Assembly: GCF_001544455.2 (NCBI RefSeq)
Contig: NZ_FCOC02000033.1
Location: 1-49,649 of the forward strand
DNA length: 49,649 nt
DNA from: Caballeronia sordidicola
GTDB taxonomy: Bacteria > Pseudomonadota > Gammaproteobacteria > Burkholderiales > Burkholderiaceae
Direction: 5' to 3'
Shown piece after piece: positions 36,721-45,650 of this stretch. The number at the start of each line of letters is the position of its first letter. Within the stretch, counting starts at the first letter, position 1. The position numbers and the translations under genes are program-made. The notes under the pieces are model-generated. The model did no database searches and was not told the origin of the DNA. It saw only the letters and a list, made by a program, of their open reading frames with translations.

Positions 36721-37971
36721 TCAACCGAATAACTTGCGCGCATAAATACCGAGTCCAGTCGCCACACTTGCCAACCGGTCGCCGAATACCGCTTCTGCTT
36801 GCGGAAATGCGCTGGAAATAGACTGCGAGAGAAAGCTTAGTCCAGTTGAGCCGCCCGTAAAGTAGACAGCGCTGACATCGGCTGGCGCAATGCCGGCACG
36901 ACGCACGGTTTCCTCGGCGGCCTGCGCAATCCGTCGCGTCTCCTCCAGACCTGCGTCGACGAGTTGCTGCGCGGTAAAACCAATACGCAGCGCCTCTTCC
37001 ACTTCCTCCATGCCGATCGTCGTCTCGCCACCGGCAGCCACATCGATCTTCGCAGCTTCCGCATGAGAGGCGAGCGCGTGGCCCAGACGCCGGTCAACGA
37101 CGCGCATCAACCGGTCGTGGTGGCGTTGATCGCTGTAGAGATGGCGCATGAGCTGGAGTTCGCCTACGCGCTTGGGCGCGTAGACGGTGTTGATCAGATG
37201 CCACGTGGCGAGATCGAAATAGACGCGGTTCGGCACTTCGCGGCCTTCCGGCGCTATCGATTGATAGCCAAGTTCGCGCAAGACCGTCGCGAGTTCGACG
37301 CGCCGGTCGAAGTCCGTGCCGGCTACGTGGACGCCATAGTGGGCCAGCACGTCGTCTTTACGCGACAATTTTTCGGCCCGCTCCGGCCCGACGCGCACGA
37401 GCGAAAAATCGGACGTACCGCCGCCAATATCCGCGACGAGAACCAGCGCTTCTTTTGTGAGGCTGGCTTCGTAGTCGAAGGCCGCGGCGATCGGCTCGTA
37501 CTGGAAGTGGATGTCCCTGAGGCCAATGGCTTCTGCCGCGGCCTGCAACTGGTCTTGCGCCAGTTGGTCGGCGCGCGGGTCGTCATCGACGAAAAACACC
37601 GGGCGCCCCAGCACCGCGCGTGTGATCGGCCCGCTCGCAACGGCCTGCGCCTTTTGCTTCAGATGCTGGAGGAACAGCGTGATGACGTCGACGTAGCGGA
37701 TGGCGGAACCGTCCCCCAGGTCCGTGCTGGTCTCGGCGAGCGGCGAACCGAGAATACTTTTCATGGAACGCATCAGACGGCCGTCGAAACCGTCGATGTA
37801 CGCCTCGAGCGCCGCGCGCCCGTAGGCCTGCTCGTTCTCGTCAGTGTTGAAAAAGACAGCGGTGGGCAGCGTCGTGGCGTTGCCTTCGACCGGAGCAAGC
37901 CGGATCGACGCCCCGTCGGGCAATGCGACCGCTGAGTTCGACGTGCCGAAATCGATCGCGCAATAAGTCAT
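36721..37971 (-). CDS. Hsp70-like chaperone of the YegD type
   Basis: A 416-residue protein consisting of an actin/Hsp70 nucleotide-binding domain without the usual DnaK substrate-binding and lid domains. Phosphate loop 1 is CAIDFGTSNSAV at the N-terminus, phosphate loop 2 is VADIGGGTSDFSLV, and the adenosine motif is VYFTGGSTGLSFL near the C-terminus. It matches E. coli YegD in architecture; the biological role is unknown. The frame is open to 38196, but the conserved domain begins directly at ATG 37971. Its N-terminal extension, if used, would overlap the divergent MFS gene. Confidence 0.88.
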   Translation of the reverse strand: MTYCAIDFGTSNSAVALPDGASIRLAPVEGNATTLPTAVFFNTDENEQAYGRAALEAYIDGFDGRLMRSMKSILGSPLAETSTDLGDGSAIRYVDVITLFLQHLKQKAQAVASGPITRAVLGRPVFFVDDDPRADQLAQDQLQAAAEAIGLRDIHFQYEPIAAAFDYEASLTKEALVLVADIGGGTSDFSLVRVGPERAEKLSRKDDVLAHYGVHVAGTDFDRRVELATVLRELGYQSIAPEGREVPNRVYFDLATWHLINTVYAPKRVGELQLMRHLYSDQRHHDRLMRVVDRRLGHALASHAEAAKIDVAAGGETTIGMEEVEEALRIGFTAQQLVDAGLEETRRIAQAAEETVRRAGIAPADVSAVYFTGGSTGLSFLSQSISSAFPQAEAVFGDRLASVATGLGIYARKLFG

Positions 37972-38167
37972 GAGGTGAGCCACGCCAGCGTGAACCGCGC
38001 CGGGCATCGCAAACAAAAAGTGGAGCGCGTTTTTAGCACGTAACGCGCCGCACTTCAACCAGCAATCAAAAACATCGGCGACGGTACGCTTTTTGCTCGA
38101 AAAGCCGGTAATTAGTGCTCTACCGGCTTGCATCCCGCCGGTTTTTCCCACGTTCCCGGCGAACTGC

Positions 38168-39646
38168 ATGAACGACACCACAACGGCACCTGACATTCAT
38201 CGAGACGACCAGACGGCGGGCAAGATTATCGAAACGGATCTTCCCGGGCGGCTCGACAGGCTGCCGTGGGGACGTTTTCATACGCTGATAGTGGCGGCGC
38301 TCGGCATTACCTGGCTGCTTGACGGGCTCGAAGTCACGCTCGCCGGCGCGGTGGCGAGCGCGCTCAAGTCGAGCCACGTGCTGCAGTTTTCAAATGCCGA
38401 TGTCGGCATTGCCGGCAGCGCGTACATTGCCGGCGCGGTGGCCGGGGCGCTCGGGTTCGGCTGGCTGACGGACCGGCTCGGACGCCGCAAACTCTTTTTC
38501 ATCACGCTGTTCTTGTACGTGGCGGCCACGGCCGCGACCGCGTTTTCGTGGGATCTCGTCAGTTTCGTGCTGTTCCGTTTCCTGACAGGTGCCGGAATCG
38601 GCGGCGAATACACCGCCATCAATTCCACGATCCAGGAATTCACGCCCGCCCGCGTGCGCGGCTGGACCGATCTGGCGATCAACGGCACGTTCTGGGTCGG
38701 CGCGGGCCTGGGCGCCGCCGGGTCGATCGTGTTGCTCGATCCGGGGCTGCTGCCGCCCGATTATGGCTGGCGCGCGTGCTTTTTGATCGGCGCGATTCTG
38801 GGGCTGATGATTCTTTTCATGCGCATGTGGGTGCCCGAAAGCCCGCGCTGGCTGATTACCCATAATCGCGTGGATGAGGCGCGGGACATCGTGGAAGGCA
38901 TCGAGGGGAAATTCCGCGAGCATGGCGTGACGCTCCGCTCCGACCCCATCAAGCCGTTGCGTCTGCACGCGCGCGATCACACCAAGCTTAGCGAGGTATT
39001 CCATTCGCTGTTTCATGCCCACCGGCGCCGCTCGCTGGTCGGATTGACGCTAATGACCGCGCAGGCGTTTTTCTACAACGCGATCTTCTTCACCTACGCG
39101 CTCGTGCTGACGGATTTCTATCACGTGCCCGGCGATCACATCGGCTGGTACGTATTGCCCTTCGCGGCGGGCAATTTCCTCGGGCCGCTCGTGCTCGGCC
39201 GGCTCTTCGATGTACTCGGCCGGCGCAAGATGATCGCCTTCACCTACGGCATATCCGGCGTGCTGCTGACCATCAGCGGTTATTTGTTCGAGCAAGGTTT
39301 GCTGACGAGCACCACGCAGACAATCTCATGGATGGTGATCTTCTTTTTCGCATCATCAGCGGCGAGTTCGGCGTATCTCACCGTCAGCGAAACGTTCCCG
39401 CTCGAAATCCGGGCGCTTGCCATCGCAATTTTTTATGCGTTTGGGACAGCGCTGGGCGGCATTGTGGGGCCTGCGCTGTTCGGACGACTCATAGATACCC
39501 ATCAACGCGGCGCCGTGTTCACGGGCTATCTGATCGGTTCTGCGCTGATGGTGCTGGCGGCAGTCGTGGCGGGAGTCTGGGGTGTATCGGCCGAGCGCAA
39601 GTCGCTGGAGGACGTGGCGCGGCCGCTGTCGTCGGCGGAAGATTGA
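38168..39646 (+). CDS. MFS transporter (metabolite:proton symporter-like)
   Basis: A 492-residue major facilitator with 12 predicted transmembrane segments. GWLTDRLGRRKLFF after helix 2 is the MFS loop 2-3 signature, and GRLFDVLGRRKM is its repeat in the second half. The proline/glycine-rich FLTGAGIGGEYTAINSTIQEF resembles sugar or aromatic-acid symporters. The substrate is unknown. The start is ATG 38168 rather than the longer frame from 38093, because the hydrophilic N-terminus then has normal length. It diverges from the Hsp70-like gene and ends at a hairpin shared with the nitroreductase. Confidence 0.85.
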   Translation: MNDTTTAPDIHRDDQTAGKIIETDLPGRLDRLPWGRFHTLIVAALGITWLLDGLEVTLAGAVASALKSSHVLQFSNADVGIAGSAYIAGAVAGALGFGWLTDRLGRRKLFFITLFLYVAATAATAFSWDLVSFVLFRFLTGAGIGGEYTAINSTIQEFTPARVRGWTDLAINGTFWVGAGLGAAGSIVLLDPGLLPPDYGWRACFLIGAILGLMILFMRMWVPESPRWLITHNRVDEARDIVEGIEGKFREHGVTLRSDPIKPLRLHARDHTKLSEVFHSLFHAHRRRSLVGLTLMTAQAFFYNAIFFTYALVLTDFYHVPGDHIGWYVLPFAAGNFLGPLVLGRLFDVLGRRKMIAFTYGISGVLLTISGYLFEQGLLTSTTQTISWMVIFFFASSAASSAYLTVSETFPLEIRALAIAIFYAFGTALGGIVGPALFGRLIDTHQRGAVFTGYLIGSALMVLAAVVAGVWGVSAERKSLEDVARPLSSAED

Positions 39647-39647
39647 T

Positions 39648-39678
39648 GTGTCCCCGGACGACCAGCGCCGGGAGACAC
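39648..39678. terminator. convergent hairpin between the MFS and nitroreductase genes
   Basis: GTGTCCCCGG (39648-39657) pairs with CCGGGAGACAC (39668-39678) with one bulged A, filling most of a 42-base gap between two genes ending toward each other. It lacks U-tracts, like the hairpin after paaK. Confidence 0.45.
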
Positions 39679-39688
39679 GCCGCAACGC

Positions 39689-40285
39689 TTATTTGAACGC
39701 CTTGCCCCAGGCGCCATCGAACGCTATTTCTCCGAGCGCCACGCGCGCACGCGGCGCGAGTTCACGTTCGCGCAATGCGTCGTCGAGCGTGGCTGGATCG
39801 CCGGGATGGCCGACGGCGATCATCGCGATGACTTCCACGTCGTCCGGCGGCGAAAAAGTCTCGCGGAACGCGGTGGTATCGAAGCCGCTCATCTGATGGG
39901 CCACCAGACCCAGCGAATGCGCCTGCAATGTCAGCGACAATGCGCCTGCGCCCGCGTCGTAAGGCGCCGTGCGGTTCACTTCGCCCTTCGGTGTCAAGGT
40001 CTTCGCCAGCACGCAAACCAGCACCGGCACGTTGGCGTTCCAGCCTTGGTTGAACGGGACGAGCGTCGCGAACGCCTTGTCAAATGCGGCTTTGTCGTGG
40101 CTGCGATCGAACACCAGGAAGCGCCACGGTTGCATGTTGTACGAAGACGGCGCCCATCGCGCCGCTTCCAGAACGCTATGCAACTGTTCACGGCTCACGG
40201 CCTTGTTCGATATCGCCCGGGGGCTCCATCGGCCGGCCAGCAACGGGTCAATAGCAACTTCAGTAGGCGCGAGTTTCTCTGTCAT
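39689..40285 (-). CDS. nitroreductase-family FMN oxidoreductase
   Basis: A 198-residue nitroreductase-fold protein using FMN and NAD(P)H. The N-terminal RWSPRAISNKAVSREQL and the FMN-contacting ARWAPSSYNMQPWRFLVF (about 39-56) are diagnostic. The C-terminal IAVGHPGDP lines the flavin site. The substrate (quinones, nitroaromatics, enones) is not predictable. It is transcribed leftward, about 127 bases downstream of an MFS exporter gene, and may share its transcript. Confidence 0.88.
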   Translation of the reverse strand: MTEKLAPTEVAIDPLLAGRWSPRAISNKAVSREQLHSVLEAARWAPSSYNMQPWRFLVFDRSHDKAAFDKAFATLVPFNQGWNANVPVLVCVLAKTLTPKGEVNRTAPYDAGAGALSLTLQAHSLGLVAHQMSGFDTTAFRETFSPPDDVEVIAMIAVGHPGDPATLDDALRERELAPRARVALGEIAFDGAWGKAFK

Positions 40286-40412
40286 ACGAAATCCTGGTCG
40301 AGTTGGCGAAAATTGGGATGCGCGGCGCGTGTGCGTTGTGCCGCGAGAACCATAGGATAACCAAGCCCGCCAACCCGTGCTGCAGCACGGAATTCGTCGC
40401 CATTTCGAACCG

Positions 40413-41696
40413 TTACGTCGCGACCGCCTGCACGCGCCGCGACGCCCTGTTGATCCGCAATACCATCACGGCCGCGACAATGCACAAGCTGCCCGAGATC
40501 ATGGTGGCCGCCGTGTAGGTGCCGAGACTCGCGCGCAGCATTCCGCCGCCGAGCGCCGCGAACGCCGCGCCAAGCTGATGCGCCGCTACCACCCAGCCAA
40601 ACACGATAGGCGCCGATTCCTTGCCGTAGACATCGGTGGCGAGCTTGACTGTCGGCGGGACTGTGGCGACCCAGTCGAGTCCGTAGAACACGGCGAACAC
40701 CGGCAAGCCGTAAAAATCGATACCGAACGCCTGCGGCAAGAACATCAGCGACAACCCGCGCAAGCCGTAGTACCAGAAAAGCAGCACGCGGGCGTTGAAG
40801 CGGTCGGATAGCCAACCGGAAAGTGTCGTGCCGAAAAGATCGAAGATGCCCATGGCCGCGAGAAGCCCCGCGCCCTGCACTTCGCTCATGCCGTGATCGG
40901 CGCACATTGCGATCAGATGCGTGCCTATATACCCATTCGTGCTCGCCCCGCAGATGAAAAAACTTCCGGCCAGCAGCCAGAAGTCGCGCGTCTTGCTCGC
41001 CATGCCGAGCGTTCCGAACGCGAGTGTGATCGGATTCTTTTGTGCGACAGGAATCGGCGGCGGCGCATCGGCAGGTTCGCCGAACGGACGCAGCACGAGA
41101 TCCGACGGGCGTTCTGGCAGCAGCCAAGCGACCAGCGGCAACGCGATCGCGGCAGCGGCGGCCACGACGAGCACCACCGGCCGCCAGCCAAAATGCTCGG
41201 CAATCGCCGCGAGCACCGGCAGGAACACGAGCTGGCCGGTCGCCGAACTCGCGGTGAGAATGCCCATCGCGAGGCCGCGATGGGTCGTGAACCAGCGATT
41301 GACCACCGTTGCCGCCAGCGTCATGGCCGCAACGCCCGTGGCGCCGCCAACCAGCACGCCCCAGATGAGCACCATCTGCCAGGGAGCTGTCATCAGGGAC
41401 GACAATGCCACGCCTGTTGCCAGTGTTGCGAGCGCGGCCAGCACGGTCGGGCGCACGCCGAAACGCTGCATGGCGGCGGCGGCGAAAGGTCCGGTCAGCC
41501 CGTACAGCGCCAGATTGATCGATATCGCCAGCGAAATCGTGGCGCGGCTCCAGCCGAATTGCTGCTCGAGCGGCAACATCATGACGCTTGGCGTTGCGCG
41601 CGTGCCCGCGGCGGCGAGCAGCACCAAAAACACCACGCCCACCGATATCCACGCGTAATGCATGCGGCCCGAAAGCCGCCGTGCTGCCCAATTCAT
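40413..41696 (-). CDS. MFS transporter under TetR control
   Basis: A 427-residue 12-helix major facilitator of the monocarboxylate/oxalate-formate-like group (WISVGVVFLVLLAAAGTRATPSVMMLPLEQQFGWSR start region; GWLSDRFNARVLLF loop). ATG 41696 has CGGAG six bases upstream; the open frame to 41747 is not needed. It diverges from a TetR gene across a 138-base region with two matching operators, so it is the probable repression target and may export or import the TetR ligand. Confidence 0.85.
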   Translation of the reverse strand: MNWAARRLSGRMHYAWISVGVVFLVLLAAAGTRATPSVMMLPLEQQFGWSRATISLAISINLALYGLTGPFAAAAMQRFGVRPTVLAALATLATGVALSSLMTAPWQMVLIWGVLVGGATGVAAMTLAATVVNRWFTTHRGLAMGILTASSATGQLVFLPVLAAIAEHFGWRPVVLVVAAAAAIALPLVAWLLPERPSDLVLRPFGEPADAPPPIPVAQKNPITLAFGTLGMASKTRDFWLLAGSFFICGASTNGYIGTHLIAMCADHGMSEVQGAGLLAAMGIFDLFGTTLSGWLSDRFNARVLLFWYYGLRGLSLMFLPQAFGIDFYGLPVFAVFYGLDWVATVPPTVKLATDVYGKESAPIVFGWVVAAHQLGAAFAALGGGMLRASLGTYTAATMISGSLCIVAAVMVLRINRASRRVQAVAT

Positions 41697-41754
41697 GTTC
41701 GCTCCGATTTTTTGTGGTTTTCTGCGCAACCGACGACGTTCACACACCCATAAC

Positions 41755-41804
41755 GTTACCGTTCAGTCACATTGAGGTTGCGAGCTTAGTGACTGATCGG
41801 TAAC
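41755..41804. promoter_or_regulatory. paired TetR operators
   Basis: GTTACCGTTCAGTCAC (41755-41770) and GTGACTGATCGGTAAC (41789-41804) are reverse complements at 15 of 16 positions. Each is itself an imperfect palindrome of pattern GTnAC-n6-GTnAC, the usual size of a TetR site. They lie 18 bases apart between the divergent MFS and TetR genes. A weak TTGCGA-17-TAACAT promoter for the regulator spans the right copy, giving a start near 41813. Confidence 0.8.
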
Positions 41805-41834
41805 ATGTCAAGAATCCCTTCGGATTCAGAGGTT

Positions 41835-42485
41835 ATGAGCGTGGTACGAGCATCGACTGGAAACACTATCGCCGATAAAAAGCCCGCGCGCCGGCACATG
41901 GACGGCGCGACCGCGCAGGAGCAACTGCTCGACGCGGCGGAACGCCTGTTTTATCGCGACGGCATTCGCGCCATCAGCGTGGACGCCGTGGTGGAACGCG
42001 CCGGCGTGAACAAGATGAGCGTGTACCGGCAGTTTTCATCGAAGGACGATCTCGTGGTCGCGTACCTCACGCGCATGGACGAGCGATTCAGGGATCGAGT
42101 CGAAGGCAGCATTGCGAAGCATCCTGGAGAGCCGGCCAAAGCGCTCGTGCAAAGCATCGCGGATCTGGTCGAGCGCGCATCGCGGCCGGATTATCGCGGA
42201 TGCCCGTTTGTGAACGTGGCGTGCGAATTCGCGGATCGCGAGCATCCGGCGCGGGTATCGGTTGCGCGCAACAAGGCTTATCTGATCGGGCGGCTGACGG
42301 AGTTATCGGCGGCAGCGAACGCGGCCGATCCCCAGCTGCTCGCCGACTCGCTCGCGCTGCTGGTTGAGGGCATCTATGCATCGAGCCAGACTTTCGGGCC
42401 TGGTTGCGGCGCGATGCGCAGTGCGCCCTTCACGGCGGAAATGCTGGTTCGCGCTGCGTGCGCTCAAAGCAAGGCAGGACAATGA
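41835..42485 (+). CDS. TetR/AcrR-family transcriptional regulator
   Basis: A 216-residue repressor. The N-terminal helix-turn-helix runs about 27-70 (LLDAAERLFYRDGIRAISVDAVVERAGVNKMSVYRQFSSKDDL region), and the rest is a ligand-binding helical domain with YRGCPFVNVACEFAD. ATG 41805 is possible but would place the operator directly against the start codon and the promoter's transcription start after it; ATG 41835 is therefore chosen, though its AGAGG is only three bases away. The stop overlaps the next ATG (ATGA). Confidence 0.85.
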   Translation: MSVVRASTGNTIADKKPARRHMDGATAQEQLLDAAERLFYRDGIRAISVDAVVERAGVNKMSVYRQFSSKDDLVVAYLTRMDERFRDRVEGSIAKHPGEPAKALVQSIADLVERASRPDYRGCPFVNVACEFADREHPARVSVARNKAYLIGRLTELSAAANAADPQLLADSLALLVEGIYASSQTFGPGCGAMRSAPFTAEMLVRAACAQSKAGQ

Positions 42486-43036
42486 ATCACGAAATTATCG
42501 ATTCAACGCGGCATTGGCTCACGCGCGCGGTCATCGGGCTGAATCTGTGTCCGTTCGCGAAGTCGGTGCACGTGAAGGACCAGATCCGCTACGCGGTGAG
42601 CGAGGCGCGCACCTTCGAAGACGTGCTGGCCGATCTTGAAACCGAACTGAAATATCTCGCCGAGACGGCCCCGGAAAAAACCGACACCACGTTGTTGATC
42701 GTTCCACACGCGCTGGCCGATTTTGCTGAGTACAACGACGCGCTCCATTTCGCCGATACCCTCTTGAAACAGCTCCGGCTTGAAGGTGAACTACAGATCG
42801 CGAGTTTCCATCCAGACTATCAATTCGATGACGCCGCGCCCGGCGACATCGAAAATTTCACGAACCGCGCGCCCTATCCGATCTTTCATCTGCTGCGTGA
42901 ATCGAGCATAGAACGCGCAGTCGACGCCTTCCCGGACGCCGCCGATATCTATGAGCGCAACATGGCGACGCTGCGTCGTCTAGGGCACGCCGGTTGGCAG
43001 GAACACATGGCGCGCGGCGCCGGCATCAAGCCGTAA
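42482..43036 (+). CDS. DUF1415 family protein
   Basis: A 184-residue protein beginning STRHWLTRAVIGLNLCPFAKSV, the hallmark of DUF1415, with conserved ASFHPDYQFDD and NRAPYPIFHLLRESS. The function of the family is unknown. The invariant Cys-Pro-Phe and the His/Asp residues hint at a metal or thiol site, which is speculation. It is translationally coupled to the TetR gene (ATGA) and ends overlapping the following convergent gene by 11 bases. Confidence 0.88.
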   Translation: MNHEIIDSTRHWLTRAVIGLNLCPFAKSVHVKDQIRYAVSEARTFEDVLADLETELKYLAETAPEKTDTTLLIVPHALADFAEYNDALHFADTLLKQLRLEGELQIASFHPDYQFDDAAPGDIENFTNRAPYPIFHLLRESSIERAVDAFPDAADIYERNMATLRRLGHAGWQEHMARGAGIKP

Positions 43037-43931
43037 AGAAACGCTCGCGCATCTCTTCAAGACCGAGCGTTTCGAGTACATCGGACAAACGCTGCGCGGG
43101 TTTTCCTCGCGGCAAGTCCTTGAACTGCGCAATGATCAGCTCGTTTTTCATCGAGTGTTCCCAGCCGACGAGCTCCGTCACGCTGACTTGATATCCATGA
43201 GATTCCAGTTGCAGGCATCGCAGGACGTTTGTGATCTGGCTGCCGAATTCGCGCGTATGCAGCGGGTGCCGCCACATTTCCGTCAGCACATTTTTCGACA
43301 ACGAATGGCCTTTGTTCTTGCGTAGAACAGCGGCTATTTCCGCCTGGCAACACGGCACGACCACGATCGTTTTCGCCTTCTTCTGCAAAGCGAAATGAAT
43401 GGCGTCGTCGGTCGCGGTATTGCATGCATGCAACGCCGTCACGACGTCCACGGTTTCAGGCAAACGATCTGACGTAATTGATTCGGCCACCGACAGATTC
43501 ACGAACGACATGCCTTCGAAGCCCAGCCGCGCGGCCAATTCCTCCGACTTTTCGACCAGTTCCGCGCGCGTCTCAATTCCAAAGATATGTGAGCGATCGC
43601 GCAGAGCTTTGAAGTACAGATCGTAGAGAATAAAGCCAAGAAAAGACTTGCCCGCGCCATGATCGACCAGCGTCACTGATCCCTGCTTTGCATGAATTTC
43701 CGCAAGCAACGGCTCGATGAATTGAAACAGGTGATAGACCTGTTTCAGCTTGCGGCGGCTGTCTTGATTCATCTTGCCGTCGCGAGTAAGGATGTGGAGC
43801 TCCTTCAAAAGTTCGATGGATTGTCCGGGGCGAATCTCGTGCTTGTCGCTCGCCGGACTAGCCTGCGGTTTTTGATCGGACGAATCCGGTGATGCGATGG
43901 GCGCGTTCGGCGCCCGGGACTTCTTTGCCAT
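43026..43931 (-). CDS. SAM-dependent methyltransferase-like protein
   Basis: A 301-residue protein with a low-complexity N-terminus (about 1-35, Pro/Ser/Lys) and a class I Rossmann methyltransferase core. LVDHGAGKSFLGFILYD (about 89-105) is the SAM loop in the variant DxGAGKsf seen in Methyltransf_32/GSTCD-type proteins. TALHACNTATDDAI and VVVPCCQAEIA follow; the CCQ is characteristic of this group. The substrate is unknown, possibly tRNA by analogy. It overlaps the DUF1415 gene tail to tail. Confidence 0.8.
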   Translation of the reverse strand: MAKKSRAPNAPIASPDSSDQKPQASPASDKHEIRPGQSIELLKELHILTRDGKMNQDSRRKLKQVYHLFQFIEPLLAEIHAKQGSVTLVDHGAGKSFLGFILYDLYFKALRDRSHIFGIETRAELVEKSEELAARLGFEGMSFVNLSVAESITSDRLPETVDVVTALHACNTATDDAIHFALQKKAKTIVVVPCCQAEIAAVLRKNKGHSLSKNVLTEMWRHPLHTREFGSQITNVLRCLQLESHGYQVSVTELVGWEHSMKNELIIAQFKDLPRGKPAQRLSDVLETLGLEEMRERFFTA

Positions 43932-44383
43932 CGTCTGGATACCGTAGTGATTCTGGTGGCGGCGGATTCCGCGGAAAGTTCCGTGGATGTTTTCACGCGA
44001 AGTGCGCGGAAGTGTGCGCTAACCGCTGGTTGTATTGATGCAAATGAGCAAGTTTACCCAAAAGCGCAGAGACGCTCCCGCAGAACGCAGCGTCAGGAAT
44101 TGGTAAGCGTTCGACACTCCCGTTCGACCTGACGGGAGCACCGGTTTCAGATGGAACATTTCGTGCATTTAGACGGGACAATCAACGGGACGGATGGACG
44201 CAACGACGGCAAAAGCCGCGACACGTAGCCAGCAACAAACTTGTACCAAGGCGAGCGCGATTGACCGATGACAGATGACCGGCGAGATAAACCGGATCTC
44301 GTCGCCACGCGCGGCCTGTTACGTAACACCCATGCACACAAGGCGAGTTCCCAAGGGAACACGCGAACGAAATGAGGACGGCG
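43932..44383. other. 452-base stretch between divergent genes, no supported gene
   Basis: No conserved coding frame or tRNA was seen. CTCCCGT (44117-44123) and ACGGGAG (44132-44138) form a perfect 7-bp inverted repeat with an 8-base gap, which could be an operator or hairpin. GACGGGACAATCAACGGGACGGATGGACG around 44172 has a direct GACGG/ACGGGAC pattern. Otherwise unremarkable. Confidence 0.45.
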
Positions 44384-44704
44384 ATGGACCCAATCCGAAA
44401 CAGCAAGGCCGAACAGCAGTTTCAAGAAATGCTCGCGAAGCTCACCGCATTGCCGGAATGGAGCGAAAAGCAACAACTGGAACTGGAAATGGCCCGAGAA
44501 ATTTCCGGTGAAATGCTCCGGCTTGCAGAAGCCATGCGCGACGGAACCACCGACATGGAAACGTGCCTGACAATGCTCAAGTACGCCAAGGTCATGGACT
44601 TCGTGCTCACCACGCTTGCATCGCGCCGCGAGATCGCTCCGCAAACGCTGCGCGTGATCTTCAAGCTCGCCGGGCTGAAAGTCGACGAAGCTTATCCCGG
44701 TTGA
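44384..44704 (+). CDS. uncharacterised 106-residue helical protein
   Basis: A short all-helical, charged protein (EQQFQEMLAKLTALPEW, QQLELEMAREISGEML, METCLTMLKYAKVMDFV, LRVIFKLAGL). There are no membrane segments or signal peptide. ATG 44384 has GAGG six bases ahead and is preferred over ATG 44372. I do not recognise the family. The amphipathic helices suggest a coiled or four-helix protein. It is monocistronic, converging on the GntR gene with a 64-base gap. Confidence 0.65.
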   Translation: MDPIRNSKAEQQFQEMLAKLTALPEWSEKQQLELEMAREISGEMLRLAEAMRDGTTDMETCLTMLKYAKVMDFVLTTLASRREIAPQTLRVIFKLAGLKVDEAYPG

Positions 44705-44768
44705 TGCGCAGGCTAGGCGGTACTGTGGCCAGTTCGGTTTCTGCCTCGCCTGGCCTGAAGCAAACTTC

Positions 44769-45476
44769 TCAATGCTTGCGGCGCGTCATCAGCCGCTCGT
44801 AGGACGCTTTCAGGTGACGCTGCATGCAAGCCTGAGCTTGAATTGCATCGCGGGCTTCAAGCGCATCGAGTATGTCCTTGTGCTCGCTCAACGCGTCCGC
44901 CCACGTTTCTTCCCCTTCGAAGTGCCCACGCAGCGTCGATGACAGTGGGCTATGCCGCTCATCGAAAAGACTTGCCACCGTGCGCACCAGCACGTCGTTG
45001 CCTGACATTTGCGCCACGGCCAAATGAAACGCGCGGTCTGCGGCAAGCGGAATCTGACCGTTCGCGACCTGCTTTGCCATGTCTTCGTAGATGTCGCGAA
45101 GCGCCCGGAGGGCCTTCGGCTTGGCAAATGCCGCAACGCTCGCCGCAATCGCACCTTCGATCACCATGCGCGCCGTCGTGATCTCCAGTGGGCTTTCACC
45201 GAGTTCCGTATCGGCGAGCACGCCCGGACGTGAACCCGGCGCTGGCGCAGCGCAGATATAGACGCCCGATCCCATCCGGATTTCCACGCGCCCTTCCAGT
45301 TCGAGCGCCACCAGCGCTTCGCGCACCGATGGCCGCGAGACGCCGAGCATCAAGGCCAGTTCACGCTCGGACGGCAGGCGCCCGTTCGGCGCGAAACCTT
45401 TGTCGTCGATCAGCGCGCGCAGTTTATCGGCGATCTGAAGATAGAGACGGCGTGTTTCGATGGGTTTGCCAGCCAC
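44769..45476 (-). CDS. GntR-family regulator, FadR subfamily
   Basis: A 235-residue regulator. The winged helix covers about 11-75 (LPSERELALMLGVSRPSVREALVALELEGRVEIRMGSGVYI region) and the FCD ligand domain about 90-230, with metal-type residues in DRAFHLAVAQMSGN and ALSEHKDIL. The start is GTG 45476 with AAGGA seven bases ahead; a TTG at 45497 is in frame but lacks a site. It diverges from a sugar-acid dehydrogenase operon, and three copies of a TGG-n5-CCA operator lie between them, so it probably represses that operon and itself. Confidence 0.88.
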   Translation of the reverse strand: MAGKPIETRRLYLQIADKLRALIDDKGFAPNGRLPSERELALMLGVSRPSVREALVALELEGRVEIRMGSGVYICAAPAPGSRPGVLADTELGESPLEITTARMVIEGAIAASVAAFAKPKALRALRDIYEDMAKQVANGQIPLAADRAFHLAVAQMSGNDVLVRTVASLFDERHSPLSSTLRGHFEGEETWADALSEHKDILDALEARDAIQAQACMQRHLKASYERLMTRRKH

Positions 45477-45555
45477 GAGGTTTCCTTGGTTTTGCAAATT
45501 TCGCCTGCCGTTTTTGCCGGCCGAACGCGTGAATTCTAAACATAGCCGAGCTGAA

Positions 45556-45637
45556 TGGTCAGGCCAAACCCGTATTGCGGACTAATTGGCTTGACCAATT
45601 CACTTTTACGAAACTAACATGCATTCTGGTAAGGCCA
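45556..45637. promoter_or_regulatory. triple FadR-type operator and promoter of the dehydrogenase operon
   Basis: Three sites share TGG-n5-CCA: TGGTCAGGCCA (45556-45566), AATTGGCTTGACCAATT (45584-45600) and TGGTAAGGCCA (45627-45637). The middle one resembles hexuronate-regulator sites such as those of UxuR. A TTGACC -35 (45591-45596) is inside the middle operator, with TAACAT (45615-45620) 18 bp later, so the third operator sits at the transcription start. Confidence 0.75.
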
Positions 45638-45650
45638 AAACAATTCAACC

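Noticed and set aside
40282..41691. 469-residue frame in another register of the MFS gene
   Set aside because: Arg/Ala/Gly-rich and without hydrophobic segments, a frameshift shadow of the transporter.
43932..44383. possible tRNA or CRISPR-like repeats in the 452-base gap
   Set aside because: No cloverleaf, no anticodon stem and no regularly spaced repeats were found; only one short inverted repeat.
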